A DNA stretch of 64,000 bases, taken from assembly GCF_900109205.1 (NCBI RefSeq), contig NZ_FNZB01000001.1, positions 806,001 through 870,000 of the forward strand, read 5' to 3'. Position numbers and translations under genes: made by a program. The DNA is from Sphingomonas sp. OV641 (GTDB lineage: Bacteria > Pseudomonadota > Alphaproteobacteria > Sphingomonadales > Sphingomonadaceae). This document shows, one piece after another, positions 56,680 to 64,000 of the stretch. Below the pieces are notes generated by a model. That model was given only the letters and a program-made list of their open reading frames with translations, was not told where the DNA came from and did no database searches. How positions within the stretch are numbered: position 1 is the stretch's first letter; every line of letters begins with the position of its first letter.

Positions 56680-57542
56680 GGCGCCCGATCCGTCCGCGAC
56701 GGGGGCTTCCGCTCCGCGCGGTCGCTCCCAACGCGATCACGGCGCTCGCGCTTTGCTCCGGCCTCAGCGGCGTGCAGTTCGCCGTCAAGGCGCGCATGAT
56801 GGAAAACGATCTGCCGTTATTGCGCGGGGCAGAGCTTGCCGCCTTGGCGGATCGGGTCGCCACTCACTGGCAGCTTGCAGTCGCCTTCGTCCTCATCGCT
56901 GGGCTGCTCGACGGGATTGATGGCCGCATCGCGCGGCTGCTGCATGGGGAAAGCCGCTTCGGGGCCGAGCTGGACTCGCTGGCGGACGCCATTTCCTTCG
57001 GGGTCTCGCCTGCCTTGATCCTGTACCTTTGGTCGCTGTCATCGCTGCCACGGTTCGGATGGATGGCGGCCCTGATGTTGGCGGTGTTCGCGGCGCTGCG
57101 CCTTGCCCGCTTCAACGCCAACATTGATGCCGACGATCAGCCGCACAAGTCCGCCGGTTTCCTCACCGGCGTCCCGGCGCCGGCTGGCGCGGGGCTTGCC
57201 CTGCTTCCGATGTTCCTGTGGTTCTGGACCGAGGCGTCGGCGCTCCGCTCGCCCTATATCGTGGCGCCTTGGACGGTGCTCGCCGCCTTGCTGATGGTGT
57301 CCAGCCTCGCGACCTGGTCATGGGCTTCACTACGCTTGCGCCGCAACATCCGCTTTGAAGCGCTGGCGCTGGTCGTGATCGTTGCCGCTGCTGCCGTGAC
57401 TGCGCCCTGGCATACGGTTAGCGTGCTGGGGATCGCCTATCTGCTGGCGCTGCCGTTCAGCATCGCCAGCTACGCGCGGGTCAAGCGGCTGCGCGCGGCC
57501 GGTATGCAGGCGCCGGCCGTGCCTGCGCCGCCCACCGCCTGA
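56676..57542 (+). CDS. pssA: CDP-diacylglycerol-serine O-phosphatidyltransferase
   Basis: A 288-residue integral membrane enzyme with the CDP-alcohol phosphotransferase signature [20 protein letters not shown] then LDSLAD (about 84-109). It makes phosphatidylserine, the substrate of Psd. The start is GTG, overlapping the psd stop (GTGA). The end overlaps the opposite small gene by 62 bases. Confidence 0.95.
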   Translation: MRRPIRPRRGLPLRAVAPNAITALALCSGLSGVQFAVKARMMENDLPLLRGAELAALADRVATHWQLAVAFVLIAGLLDGIDGRIARLLHGESRFGAELDSLADAISFGVSPALILYLWSLSSLPRFGWMAALMLAVFAALRLARFNANIDADDQPHKSAGFLTGVPAPAGAGLALLPMFLWFWTEASALRSPYIVAPWTVLAALLMVSSLATWSWASLRLRRNIRFEALALVVIVAAAAVTAPWHTVSVLGIAYLLALPFSIASYARVKRLRAAGMQAPAVPAPPTA

Positions 57543-57717
57543 CGGCGATTCGCTGTTCGGCGCGAACCAACGCTGCGAGAGGCTGGCGGTCGGCGGCCGG
57601 TCGTTTGCACAAGGCGTCGATGATCCGGTCAACGCGCGGCCCAATCGTGGTCGCAAGAGCATAGGCTGAAGCTGCGAACGCACCGGCAAAAACTGCGAAA
57701 CTCACAATCGCCATCAT
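57481..57717 (-). CDS. Small single-helix membrane protein
   Basis: A 78-residue protein beginning MMAIVSFAVFAGAFAASAYA, one membrane helix or signal anchor, then a charged, Arg-rich tail. I do not recognise a family. The start at 57717 has GGAGG six bases upstream, which makes it more credible than a chance frame. It is convergent with and overlaps the last 62 bases of pssA. Confidence 0.55.
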   Translation of the reverse strand: MMAIVSFAVFAGAFAASAYALATTIGPRVDRIIDALCKRPAADRQPLAALVRAEQRIAVRRWAAQARPAPAYRPRAAA

Positions 57718-58041
57718 GATATGCCTCCATGGCACTTGCGAACCATTACGCGCAAACCGCTGAAAACGCCCGTCGTTCCAACTCCGCCATCTACGTGGCG
57801 GTATTTGCTGGAGAAAACAGGCTCAACCAGGTGTTTGTACGACCGGTTCCCCTTCTGTTCCGAAGCTTGTTCCATGTATGTTCGCGCGGGTCAAGGGGGC
57901 AGGTTGCGCTTGCCTGGCTTGAAGCATTCCTGTAAGGGCGCGGGCCTCAACTCCGCATGGGAAGTATAAACCACCGGTGCGCTGGCCTTTCAGGCTCGCG
58001 CCATCCGCTTCCCAGAGGCCTAACCGGAAGGAATAAAGACT
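57718..58041. other. Upstream region and probable leader of rpsB (324 bp)
   Basis: No gene is supported. Short open frames lack ribosome sites. The region must hold the rpsB-tsf promoter and 5' leader; CCGGAAGGAATAAAGACT before the ATG is a good ribosome site. A long leader fits S2 autoregulation of rpsB known in other bacteria, but I cannot fold a recognised motif by eye. Confidence 0.5.
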
Positions 58042-58848
58042 ATGGCGGCTCCTGTCGTCACGATGCAGCAGCTTATCGAAACCGGCGCGCACTTCGGCCA
58101 CCAGACCCACCGCTGGAACCCGAAGATGAAGCCGTATCTCTTCGGCGAGCGCAACGGTGTCCACATCATCGACCTGTCGCAGACCGTTCCGCTCTTTGCG
58201 CGCGCGCTCGAGTTCATCAGCTCCACTGTCGCCTCGGGCGGCAAGGTGCTGTTCGTCGGCACCAAGCGTCAGGCGCAGGAGCCGGTCGCTGATGCGGCGC
58301 GTCGTGCGGGCCAGCACTTCGTCAACCATCGCTGGCTGGGCGGCATGCTCACCAACTGGAAGACGATCTCCAACTCGATCAAGCGCCTGAAGGCCCTGGA
58401 AGAGCAGCTGTCGGGCAACACCGCCGGCCTCACCAAGAAGGAAGTTCTCCAGCTGACACGCGAGCGCGACAAGCTCGAGATGAGCCTGGGCGGCATCCGC
58501 GACATGGGCGGCATTCCCGACATCATGTTCGTGATCGACGCGAACAAGGAAGAGCTGGCGATCAAGGAAGCCAACACGCTCGGCATCCCGGTTGTGGCGA
58601 TCCTCGACTCCAACGTTTCGCCGGACGGTATCGCGTTCCCGGTTCCCGCGAACGACGACGCCAGCCGCGCGATCTGGCTCTATTGCGAAGCCGTGGCGAT
58701 TGCCGCGACCCGTGGTAATGCGGAGCAGCAGCGCCGCGGTGGTGTCGACTTCGGTGCAATGGCCGAGCCGCCTGCCGAGGAAGCGCTGGGCAGCGACCCG
58801 GTCGTCGCCGAGGCAGGTGCAGAGGAATCGCGCCAGATCGACGCGTAA
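58042..58848 (+). CDS. rpsB: 30S ribosomal protein S2
   Basis: A 268-residue S2: [48 protein letters not shown] and [15 protein letters not shown]. The C terminus after about 225 is an acidic Ala/Glu-rich tail. S2 joins late in small-subunit assembly and helps bind S1. First gene of the rpsB to dxr block. Confidence 0.97.
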   Translation: MAAPVVTMQQLIETGAHFGHQTHRWNPKMKPYLFGERNGVHIIDLSQTVPLFARALEFISSTVASGGKVLFVGTKRQAQEPVADAARRAGQHFVNHRWLGGMLTNWKTISNSIKRLKALEEQLSGNTAGLTKKEVLQLTRERDKLEMSLGGIRDMGGIPDIMFVIDANKEELAIKEANTLGIPVVAILDSNVSPDGIAFPVPANDDASRAIWLYCEAVAIAATRGNAEQQRRGGVDFGAMAEPPAEEALGSDPVVAEAGAEESRQIDA

Positions 58849-58855
58849 GACTGCG

Positions 58856-58900
58856 GCTTCGACAAGCCAGTCACCTTATTCGTGCCGAGTTTGTCGAAGC
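58856..58900. repeat. REP-like inverted repeat between rpsB and tsf
   Basis: GCTTCGACAA and TTGTCGAAGC form ten-base perfect arms 25 bases apart just after the rpsB stop; a weaker related stretch (TACTTCGGTAGGCTCGGCACG) follows near 58941-58961. The TTCGACAAGC-type core recalls repetitive extragenic elements found widely in sphingomonads and Xanthomonas, from memory. It could also act as an attenuator between rpsB and tsf. Confidence 0.5.
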
Positions 58901-59015
58901 ACTGTCTCTTTCCTGCAATGACGCGGAGAGAAGGGCGGTACTTCGGTAGGCTCGGCACGCGCGGTTTTTATACGGGCTGATCCCACCTCACCGGATCCAC
59001 AGGAAGGATTGTACG

Positions 59016-59969
59016 ATGGCCGATATCACGGCAGCGATGGTCAAGGACCTGCGCGAGAAGAGCGGCGCAGGCATGATGGACTGCAAGAAGGCGCTGAACG
59101 AAACGGGCGGCGACATGGACGCCGCGCTCGACTGGCTGCGCACCAAGGGCCTTGCGGCCGCCGCCAAGAAGTCCAGCCGCACCGCGGCCGAGGGCCTGGT
59201 GGGCATCGCGACCAGCGGCACCAAGGGTGCGGCGGTCGAGGTGAATTCGGAAACCGACTTCGTCGCCAAGAACGATCAGTTCCAGCAGTTCGTCCGTGAG
59301 GTGACCCAGATCGCTCTTGCGACCGGCGGTGATGTTGACGCGCTGAAGGCCGAAGCGATGCCGTCGGGCACGACCGTCGAGGAAGTGCTGACCAAGAACA
59401 TCGCCACCATCGGTGAAAATCAGTCGCTGCGTCGCTCAAAGCGTCTCGAAGTGTCGAAGGGCGCTGTCGTGGGCTATGTCCACAATCAGCAGGCGCCGGG
59501 TCTCGGCAAGATCGGCGTGCTTGTGGCACTCGAGAGCGAGGCTTCGGACGAGGTGCTTCAGGGTCTCGGCAAGCAGCTTGCCATGCACGTCGCAGCCGCC
59601 TTCCCCAAGGCGCTGAACGAGGAAGATCTGGACGAGGCCGAGATCGAGCGCGAGCGTGCCATTGCCGCCGAAAAGGCTGGTGAGAGCGGCAAGCCGGCCG
59701 ATATCATCGCGAAGATGGTCGAAGGTTCGATCGCCAAGTACCGCAAGGAGCACGCGCTGGTCAGCCAGCTGTTCGTCATGGACGGCAAGACCCGGATCAG
59801 CGACGTCGTGGCAAAGGCGGGCAAGGATGCCGGTACGCCGATCGTGCTGAAGGACTATGTCCGCTTCCAGCTGGGCGAGGGGATCGAGAAGGAAGCGTCC
59901 GACTTCGCCGCTGAAGTTGCCGCGGCCTCCGGCGTTCCGCAGAACAAGCAGGCCGAACCGACGGCCTGA
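59016..59969 (+). CDS. tsf: Elongation factor Ts
   Basis: A 317-residue EF-Ts: [40 protein letters not shown] and [12 protein letters not shown]. It exchanges GDP on EF-Tu. Preceded by a CACAGGAAGG-type site. Second gene of the block after rpsB. Confidence 0.97.
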   Translation: MADITAAMVKDLREKSGAGMMDCKKALNETGGDMDAALDWLRTKGLAAAAKKSSRTAAEGLVGIATSGTKGAAVEVNSETDFVAKNDQFQQFVREVTQIALATGGDVDALKAEAMPSGTTVEEVLTKNIATIGENQSLRRSKRLEVSKGAVVGYVHNQQAPGLGKIGVLVALESEASDEVLQGLGKQLAMHVAAAFPKALNEEDLDEAEIERERAIAAEKAGESGKPADIIAKMVEGSIAKYRKEHALVSQLFVMDGKTRISDVVAKAGKDAGTPIVLKDYVRFQLGEGIEKEASDFAAEVAAASGVPQNKQAEPTA

Positions 59970-60003
59970 TCTGATTGGGCGGCGCCAGCGTCGCTCTGAT
60001 ATC

Positions 60004-60095
60004 GTCATCCCGGTCTCGCCGGAACTCTGGTCCAAGGTGGTCTTTGCACCGCCTTGATCTGGGGTGAAGGCACGAGGCCGGGATGATTTTTGTTT
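60004..60095 (+). terminator. Hairpin and U-tract between tsf and pyrH
   Basis: GTCATCCCGGTCTCG pairs with CGAGGCCGGGATGAT across a roughly 54-base loop that itself contains an AAGG-GGT/ACC-CCTT hairpin; TTTTTGTTT follows. It starts 34 bases after tsf. The CATCCCGG/CCGGGATG arms are also of a common repetitive extragenic kind, so it may be a repeat serving as terminator. pyrH then needs its own promoter in 60096-60198. Confidence 0.65.
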
Positions 60096-60198
60096 AACGG
60101 TCGGCGCTTGGACCTGACACCGCCCGCCACGTAGTGGTTGCGGCAGTTGAAGGGGTTCCCTAAGGTCCCGCCGCCCGACCTCAGCCGTATCGGATCCG

Positions 60199-60942
60199 AT
60201 GACCAGCCCTCGTTACAAACGCATTCTCCTGAAGCTTTCGGGCGAAGTTCTGATGGGACCGGATGGCTTGGCCATCGACCCTGCCGTGACCGGGCGCGTC
60301 GCGGAGGAGATCGCGGACGTAAAGGCCCAGGGCTATGAGCTTTGTGTCGTCGTTGGTGGCGGCAACATTTTCCGCGGTCTTGCCGCTGCCGCCAAAGGCT
60401 TTGAGCGGGCGACTGCGGATTACATGGGCATGCTGGCGACCGTGATGAACGCGCTCGCCGTTCAAAACGCGCTGGAGCAGATTGGCGTCGATACCCGGGT
60501 CCAGTCGGCCATTCCGATGCAGTCGGTGTGTGAACCGTTCATCCGCCGCCGCGCCGTTCGCCATCTGGAGAAGGATCGGGTGGTGATCTTCGCGGCTGGT
60601 GTTGGCTCGCCCTTCTTCACGACGGACAGTGGCGCCGCCCTGCGTGCCGCCGAAATGAATTGCGATGCGCTGTTCAAGGGGACCAGCGTCGACGGCATCT
60701 ATGACGCGGATCCCAAGAAAGTAGCCGGGGCGACCCGCTATGAAACGATTTCCTATGACACTGTGCTGTCAAAGAACCTCAAGGTTATGGATGCGAGTGC
60801 CGTGGCGCTATGCCGCGATTCGAACATCCCGATCGTCGTTTTCAACATCCGCGAACACGGCAATTTCGCTGACGTGCTTCGCGGTGAGGGCGTATCGACG
60901 GTCGTCATGAACGAACAGGAGATGATCGATGCCCGCGTATGA
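60199..60942 (+). CDS. pyrH: UMP kinase
   Basis: A 247-residue hexameric UMP kinase: [34 protein letters not shown]-like [17 protein letters not shown], and [11 protein letters not shown]. It phosphorylates UMP to UDP. The 3' end overlaps frr by 14 bases. Confidence 0.97.
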   Translation: MTSPRYKRILLKLSGEVLMGPDGLAIDPAVTGRVAEEIADVKAQGYELCVVVGGGNIFRGLAAAAKGFERATADYMGMLATVMNALAVQNALEQIGVDTRVQSAIPMQSVCEPFIRRRAVRHLEKDRVVIFAAGVGSPFFTTDSGAALRAAEMNCDALFKGTSVDGIYDADPKKVAGATRYETISYDTVLSKNLKVMDASAVALCRDSNIPIVVFNIREHGNFADVLRGEGVSTVVMNEQEMIDARV

Positions 60943-61486
60943 CAAGGCGGATCTGGAGCGCCGTATGGCCGGCGCGGTGGAATCGCTGAAGAGCGATCTG
61001 GCTGGTCTTCGCACCGGCCGCGCGTCCACTGCGCTGCTCGATCCGGTGACGGTTGAAGTTTATGGCGCGCACATGCCGCTGAACCAGGTTGCGACGGTCT
61101 CCGCGCCCGAACCGCGAATGCTGTCGGTGCAGGTCTGGGACAAAAGCAACATCGGCCCCGTCGAAAAGGCGATCCGTTCCGCTGGTCTCGGGCTGAACCC
61201 GATCAACGACGGCCAAACGCTGCGCCTGCCCATTCCGGACCTCACGGAAGAGCGCCGCAAGGAGCTCGCGAAGCTCGCCGGCTCCTACGCCGAAAAGGCG
61301 AAGGTTGCCGTACGCAACGTGCGTCGAGACGGCATGGACAGCCTGAAGATCGACGAAAAGAAGGGCGTCTTCGGAGAGGACGATCGTAAGCGTCACGAAG
61401 TTGAGGTCCAGAAGCTGACCGACGCCACGATCGCGGACATCGACTTGGCCGCCAACGCTAAGGAAAAGGAAATCCTGGGCAAGTGA
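60929..61486 (+). CDS. frr: Ribosome recycling factor
   Basis: A 185-residue [40 protein letters not shown], and RDGMDSLK with the long helices of domain I. With EF-G it splits post-termination ribosomes. Starts inside the end of pyrH. Confidence 0.97.
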   Translation: MPAYDKADLERRMAGAVESLKSDLAGLRTGRASTALLDPVTVEVYGAHMPLNQVATVSAPEPRMLSVQVWDKSNIGPVEKAIRSAGLGLNPINDGQTLRLPIPDLTEERRKELAKLAGSYAEKAKVAVRNVRRDGMDSLKIDEKKGVFGEDDRKRHEVEVQKLTDATIADIDLAANAKEKEILGK

Positions 61487-61562
61487 GCTCGGGAACTCCC
61501 GTTTCCTGCCTTTGCACGCTGCCAGCAGCGGGCGCCGCGCCATTCCTGTCGAGGAGCGTGCG

Positions 61563-62275
<713 letters not shown>

Positions 62276-62279
<4 letters not shown>

Positions 62280-63082
62280 CGCCGCCTGACGCCAAGTTCC
62301 GCACGCCGTCCAACCTACGCCTGCGGATGATCGCCAGCGTGGCGATGATTGCAGTGGCCAGCGCCGCGCTCTGGTTTGGCGGCATTGCGTTCTGGCTTCT
62401 GGCCGTCGTCATCGCCTTGTTCATGATGGCGGAATGGTCGGACCTGCAGAAGGTCGCGCCGCGGGATAAGCGCATTGCGCAATATGGCTTGTCGGTGCCG
62501 CTGGCCGTCATGGCACCCGCATCGCTGGTGCTCGAAGAGCACAACTTCTTCTCGCTGGGGCTGATCGCCGGCGCGGCCTTCTTTGTCGCGATCGTCACCG
62601 GCCGGTCGGCGTTGGGGAAGGGCGTGGTCTATTGTGGATTGCCCGTACTCGCGCTCGTCTTCCTGCGCCGGCAGGAAGAAGGCCTGCTCTTCGCCTTTTG
62701 GGCATTGGCGCTCGTCTGGGCGACCGACATCGGCGCGTTCTTCGCGGGACGGACGATCGGTGGTCCGAAGCTGGCGCCGAAGCTTTCGCCCAATAAGACC
62801 TGGGCCGGGCTGATCGGGGGCGTCGCGGCGGCAAGCGTGCTCGCGCTTCTGCTGCATGTCCGCTATGGTTTGCCGTGGCGCATGACGATTGGCACGCCGC
62901 TGCTGGCTGTTCTGGCCCAGGGCGGTGACCTGTATGAGAGTTGGTTGAAGCGGCAGGCTGGCGTGAAGGACTCGGGCAACATTCTCCCAGGCCACGGCGG
63001 CGTTCTGGATCGGCTGGACGGCGTTGTGCCGGTCGCGCCCGTCGCAGCCCTGCTCGTATTGGCGCCATATCTTTTCCGATGA
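62276..63082 (+). CDS. cdsA: Phosphatidate cytidylyltransferase
   Basis: A 268-residue membrane enzyme with about seven helices, the conserved PNKTWAGLIGG and the C-terminal signature KDSGNILPGHGGVLDRLDG. It makes CDP-diacylglycerol, the substrate of PssA encoded a few kb upstream. Start is GTG overlapping the uppS stop (GTGA); the longer open frame lies inside uppS. Overlaps dxr by four bases. Confidence 0.94.
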
Positions 63083-64000
63083 AAACAGTAACGATACTTG
63101 GCGCGACCGGCTCGGTCGGTACATCGACGCTCGACCTTGTCGAACGCTCGCCCGAGGCATTTCGCGTCGTGGCGCTCACGGCAAATTGCGACGTGACACG
63201 GCTGGCCGCTGCTGCGCTGCGGACACGCGCGCAGCGGGCGGTCGTGGCGGACGAAAGCTGCCTGCCCGTATTGCGTGAGGCGCTCGTGGGAAGCGGTATC
63301 GAAGCGGCCGGCGGAGAGGCAGCGGTCACCGAAGCAGCGGCACTGGGTGCAGACGTTACGGTCGCGGCCATTGTGGGATGCGCCGGGCTGAAACCGGCCA
63401 TGGCTGCGGTGAAAAATGGCGGCACACTTGCGCTTGCCAACAAGGAGGCACTTGTCTCTGCCGGAGAGGTGATGAATGCCGCCGTTCAGCAAAGCGGCGC
63501 TATCCTGCTCCCCGTCGACAGCGAACATAGTGCGATATTCCAGTGCCTTGACGCCCAGCTTTCGCATCGTGTCTCGCGTATCATCCTGACGGCCAGTGGC
63601 GGTCCGTTTCGTGATCGTACGCTGAATGAGATGCGTGGCATCACGCCGGCGCAGGCGGTCGCGCATCCGAACTGGTCGATGGGAGCAAAGATCTCCGTCG
63701 ATTCAGCCACTATGATGAACAAGGGGCTCGAGCTGATCGAGGCCTTTCACCTGTTCCCCGTCTCAGCGGACCAGATCGAGATCGTCGTGCATCGACAGTC
63801 GGTCATCCACTCGATGGTTGAATATGTCGATGGCTCCATGCTTGCCCAGCTCGGTACGCCGGACATGCGCACGCCGATCGCCTGTGCGCTCGCCTGGCCG
63901 GATCGGATGGCGACGCCGGGAGAGCGGCTCGACCTCGTGCGCGTCGGACGCCTGGATTTTGAAGCGCCCGATCCGGCGCGTTTCCCCGCGTTGCGCCTGG
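63079..64000 (+). CDS. dxr: 1-deoxy-D-xylulose-5-phosphate reductoisomerase (cut by right edge)
   Basis: The first 307 residues, open to the window end. It starts MKTVTILGATGSVGTSTLDL (NADPH-binding motif); ALANKEALVSAGE and LPVDSEHSAIFQ carry the metal and substrate ligands, then TASGGPFRDR, HPNWSMGAKISVDSATMMNK. It makes 2-C-methyl-D-erythritol 4-phosphate, giving isoprenoid precursors used by UppS. The last ~80 residues lie to the right. Confidence 0.96.
   Translation, partial: MKTVTILGATGSVGTSTLDLVERSPEAFRVVALTANCDVTRLAAAALRTRAQRAVVADESCLPVLREALVGSGIEAAGGEAAVTEAAALGADVTVAAIVGCAGLKPAMAAVKNGGTLALANKEALVSAGEVMNAAVQQSGAILLPVDSEHSAIFQCLDAQLSHRVSRIILTASGGPFRDRTLNEMRGITPAQAVAHPNWSMGAKISVDSATMMNKGLELIEAFHLFPVSADQIEIVVHRQSVIHSMVEYVDGSMLAQLGTPDMRTPIACALAWPDRMATPGERLDLVRVGRLDFEAPDPARFPALRL

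Overview
The window looks like a chromosomal segment of a high-GC alphaproteobacterium of the sphingomonad group (Sphingomonas or a close relative). The grounds are protein style and gene order: rpsB-tsf-pyrH-frr-uppS-cdsA-dxr; mreB-mreC-mreD-mrdA-rodA; a divL-like gene followed by tsaE-amgK-murU-addB-addA-trxA; a MutL that keeps its endonuclease motif; and a CC0125/CC1285-type lipoprotein. I see no phage, insertion sequence, CRISPR array, integrase or toxin-antitoxin pair. Most of the window is housekeeping DNA.

Layout. 1-2.3 kb: the 3' end of an HprK-related kinase gene and a nucleotidyltransferase-fold gene, probably the tail of a peptide-tailoring (lasso-peptide or HPr-rel) cluster lying to the left, then vanZ-like and gph on the minus strand. 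2.4-5.6 kb: glmU-glmS. 5.7-13.5 kb, minus strand: an M20 amidohydrolase; an operon of secreted protein, cyclophilin and quinone-oxidoreductase-like dehydrogenase; and a catabolic operon of flavin monooxygenase, SnoaL-like protein and two acyl-CoA dehydrogenases, with a palindromic operator candidate upstream. 13.8 kb: tRNA-Lys(CUU). 13.9-19.6 kb, minus strand: the elongasome operon. 19.8-24.9 kb: mutL, a possible tiny lipoprotein, ohr-ohrR, and an ABC exporter. 25.2-26.9 kb, minus strand: rplI, rpsR, rpsF and an RcnB-like protein.

27-33.1 kb: a GT39-like membrane protein, fabD-fabG-acpP-fabF and mltG. 33.2-44.5 kb: divL-like, tsaE, amgK, murU, addB, addA, trxA, nearly all overlapping. The divL-like protein is the most interesting feature: Tyr replaces the phospho-accepting His, and His replaces the key N-box Asn. 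44.6-49.6 kb: argJ (minus strand), a TonB-C-domain protein, a small exported protein and secA. 49.7-55.8 kb, minus strand: a lipoprotein, a GT4 glycosyltransferase, a Kef-type antiporter, an OpgC-like membrane protein and icd. 55.9-57.7 kb: psd-pssA and a small membrane protein on the other strand. 58-64 kb: the rpsB to dxr block, cut in dxr by the right edge.

Functionally the window is rich in envelope building: UDP-GlcNAc synthesis (glmS, glmU), MurNAc recycling (amgK, murU), undecaprenyl and isoprenoid supply (uppS, dxr), elongasome and PBP2, MltG, phospholipid synthesis (cdsA, psd, pssA) and the core of type II fatty acid synthesis. Mismatch and break repair (mutL, addAB), translation factors and protein export (secA) make up most of the rest.
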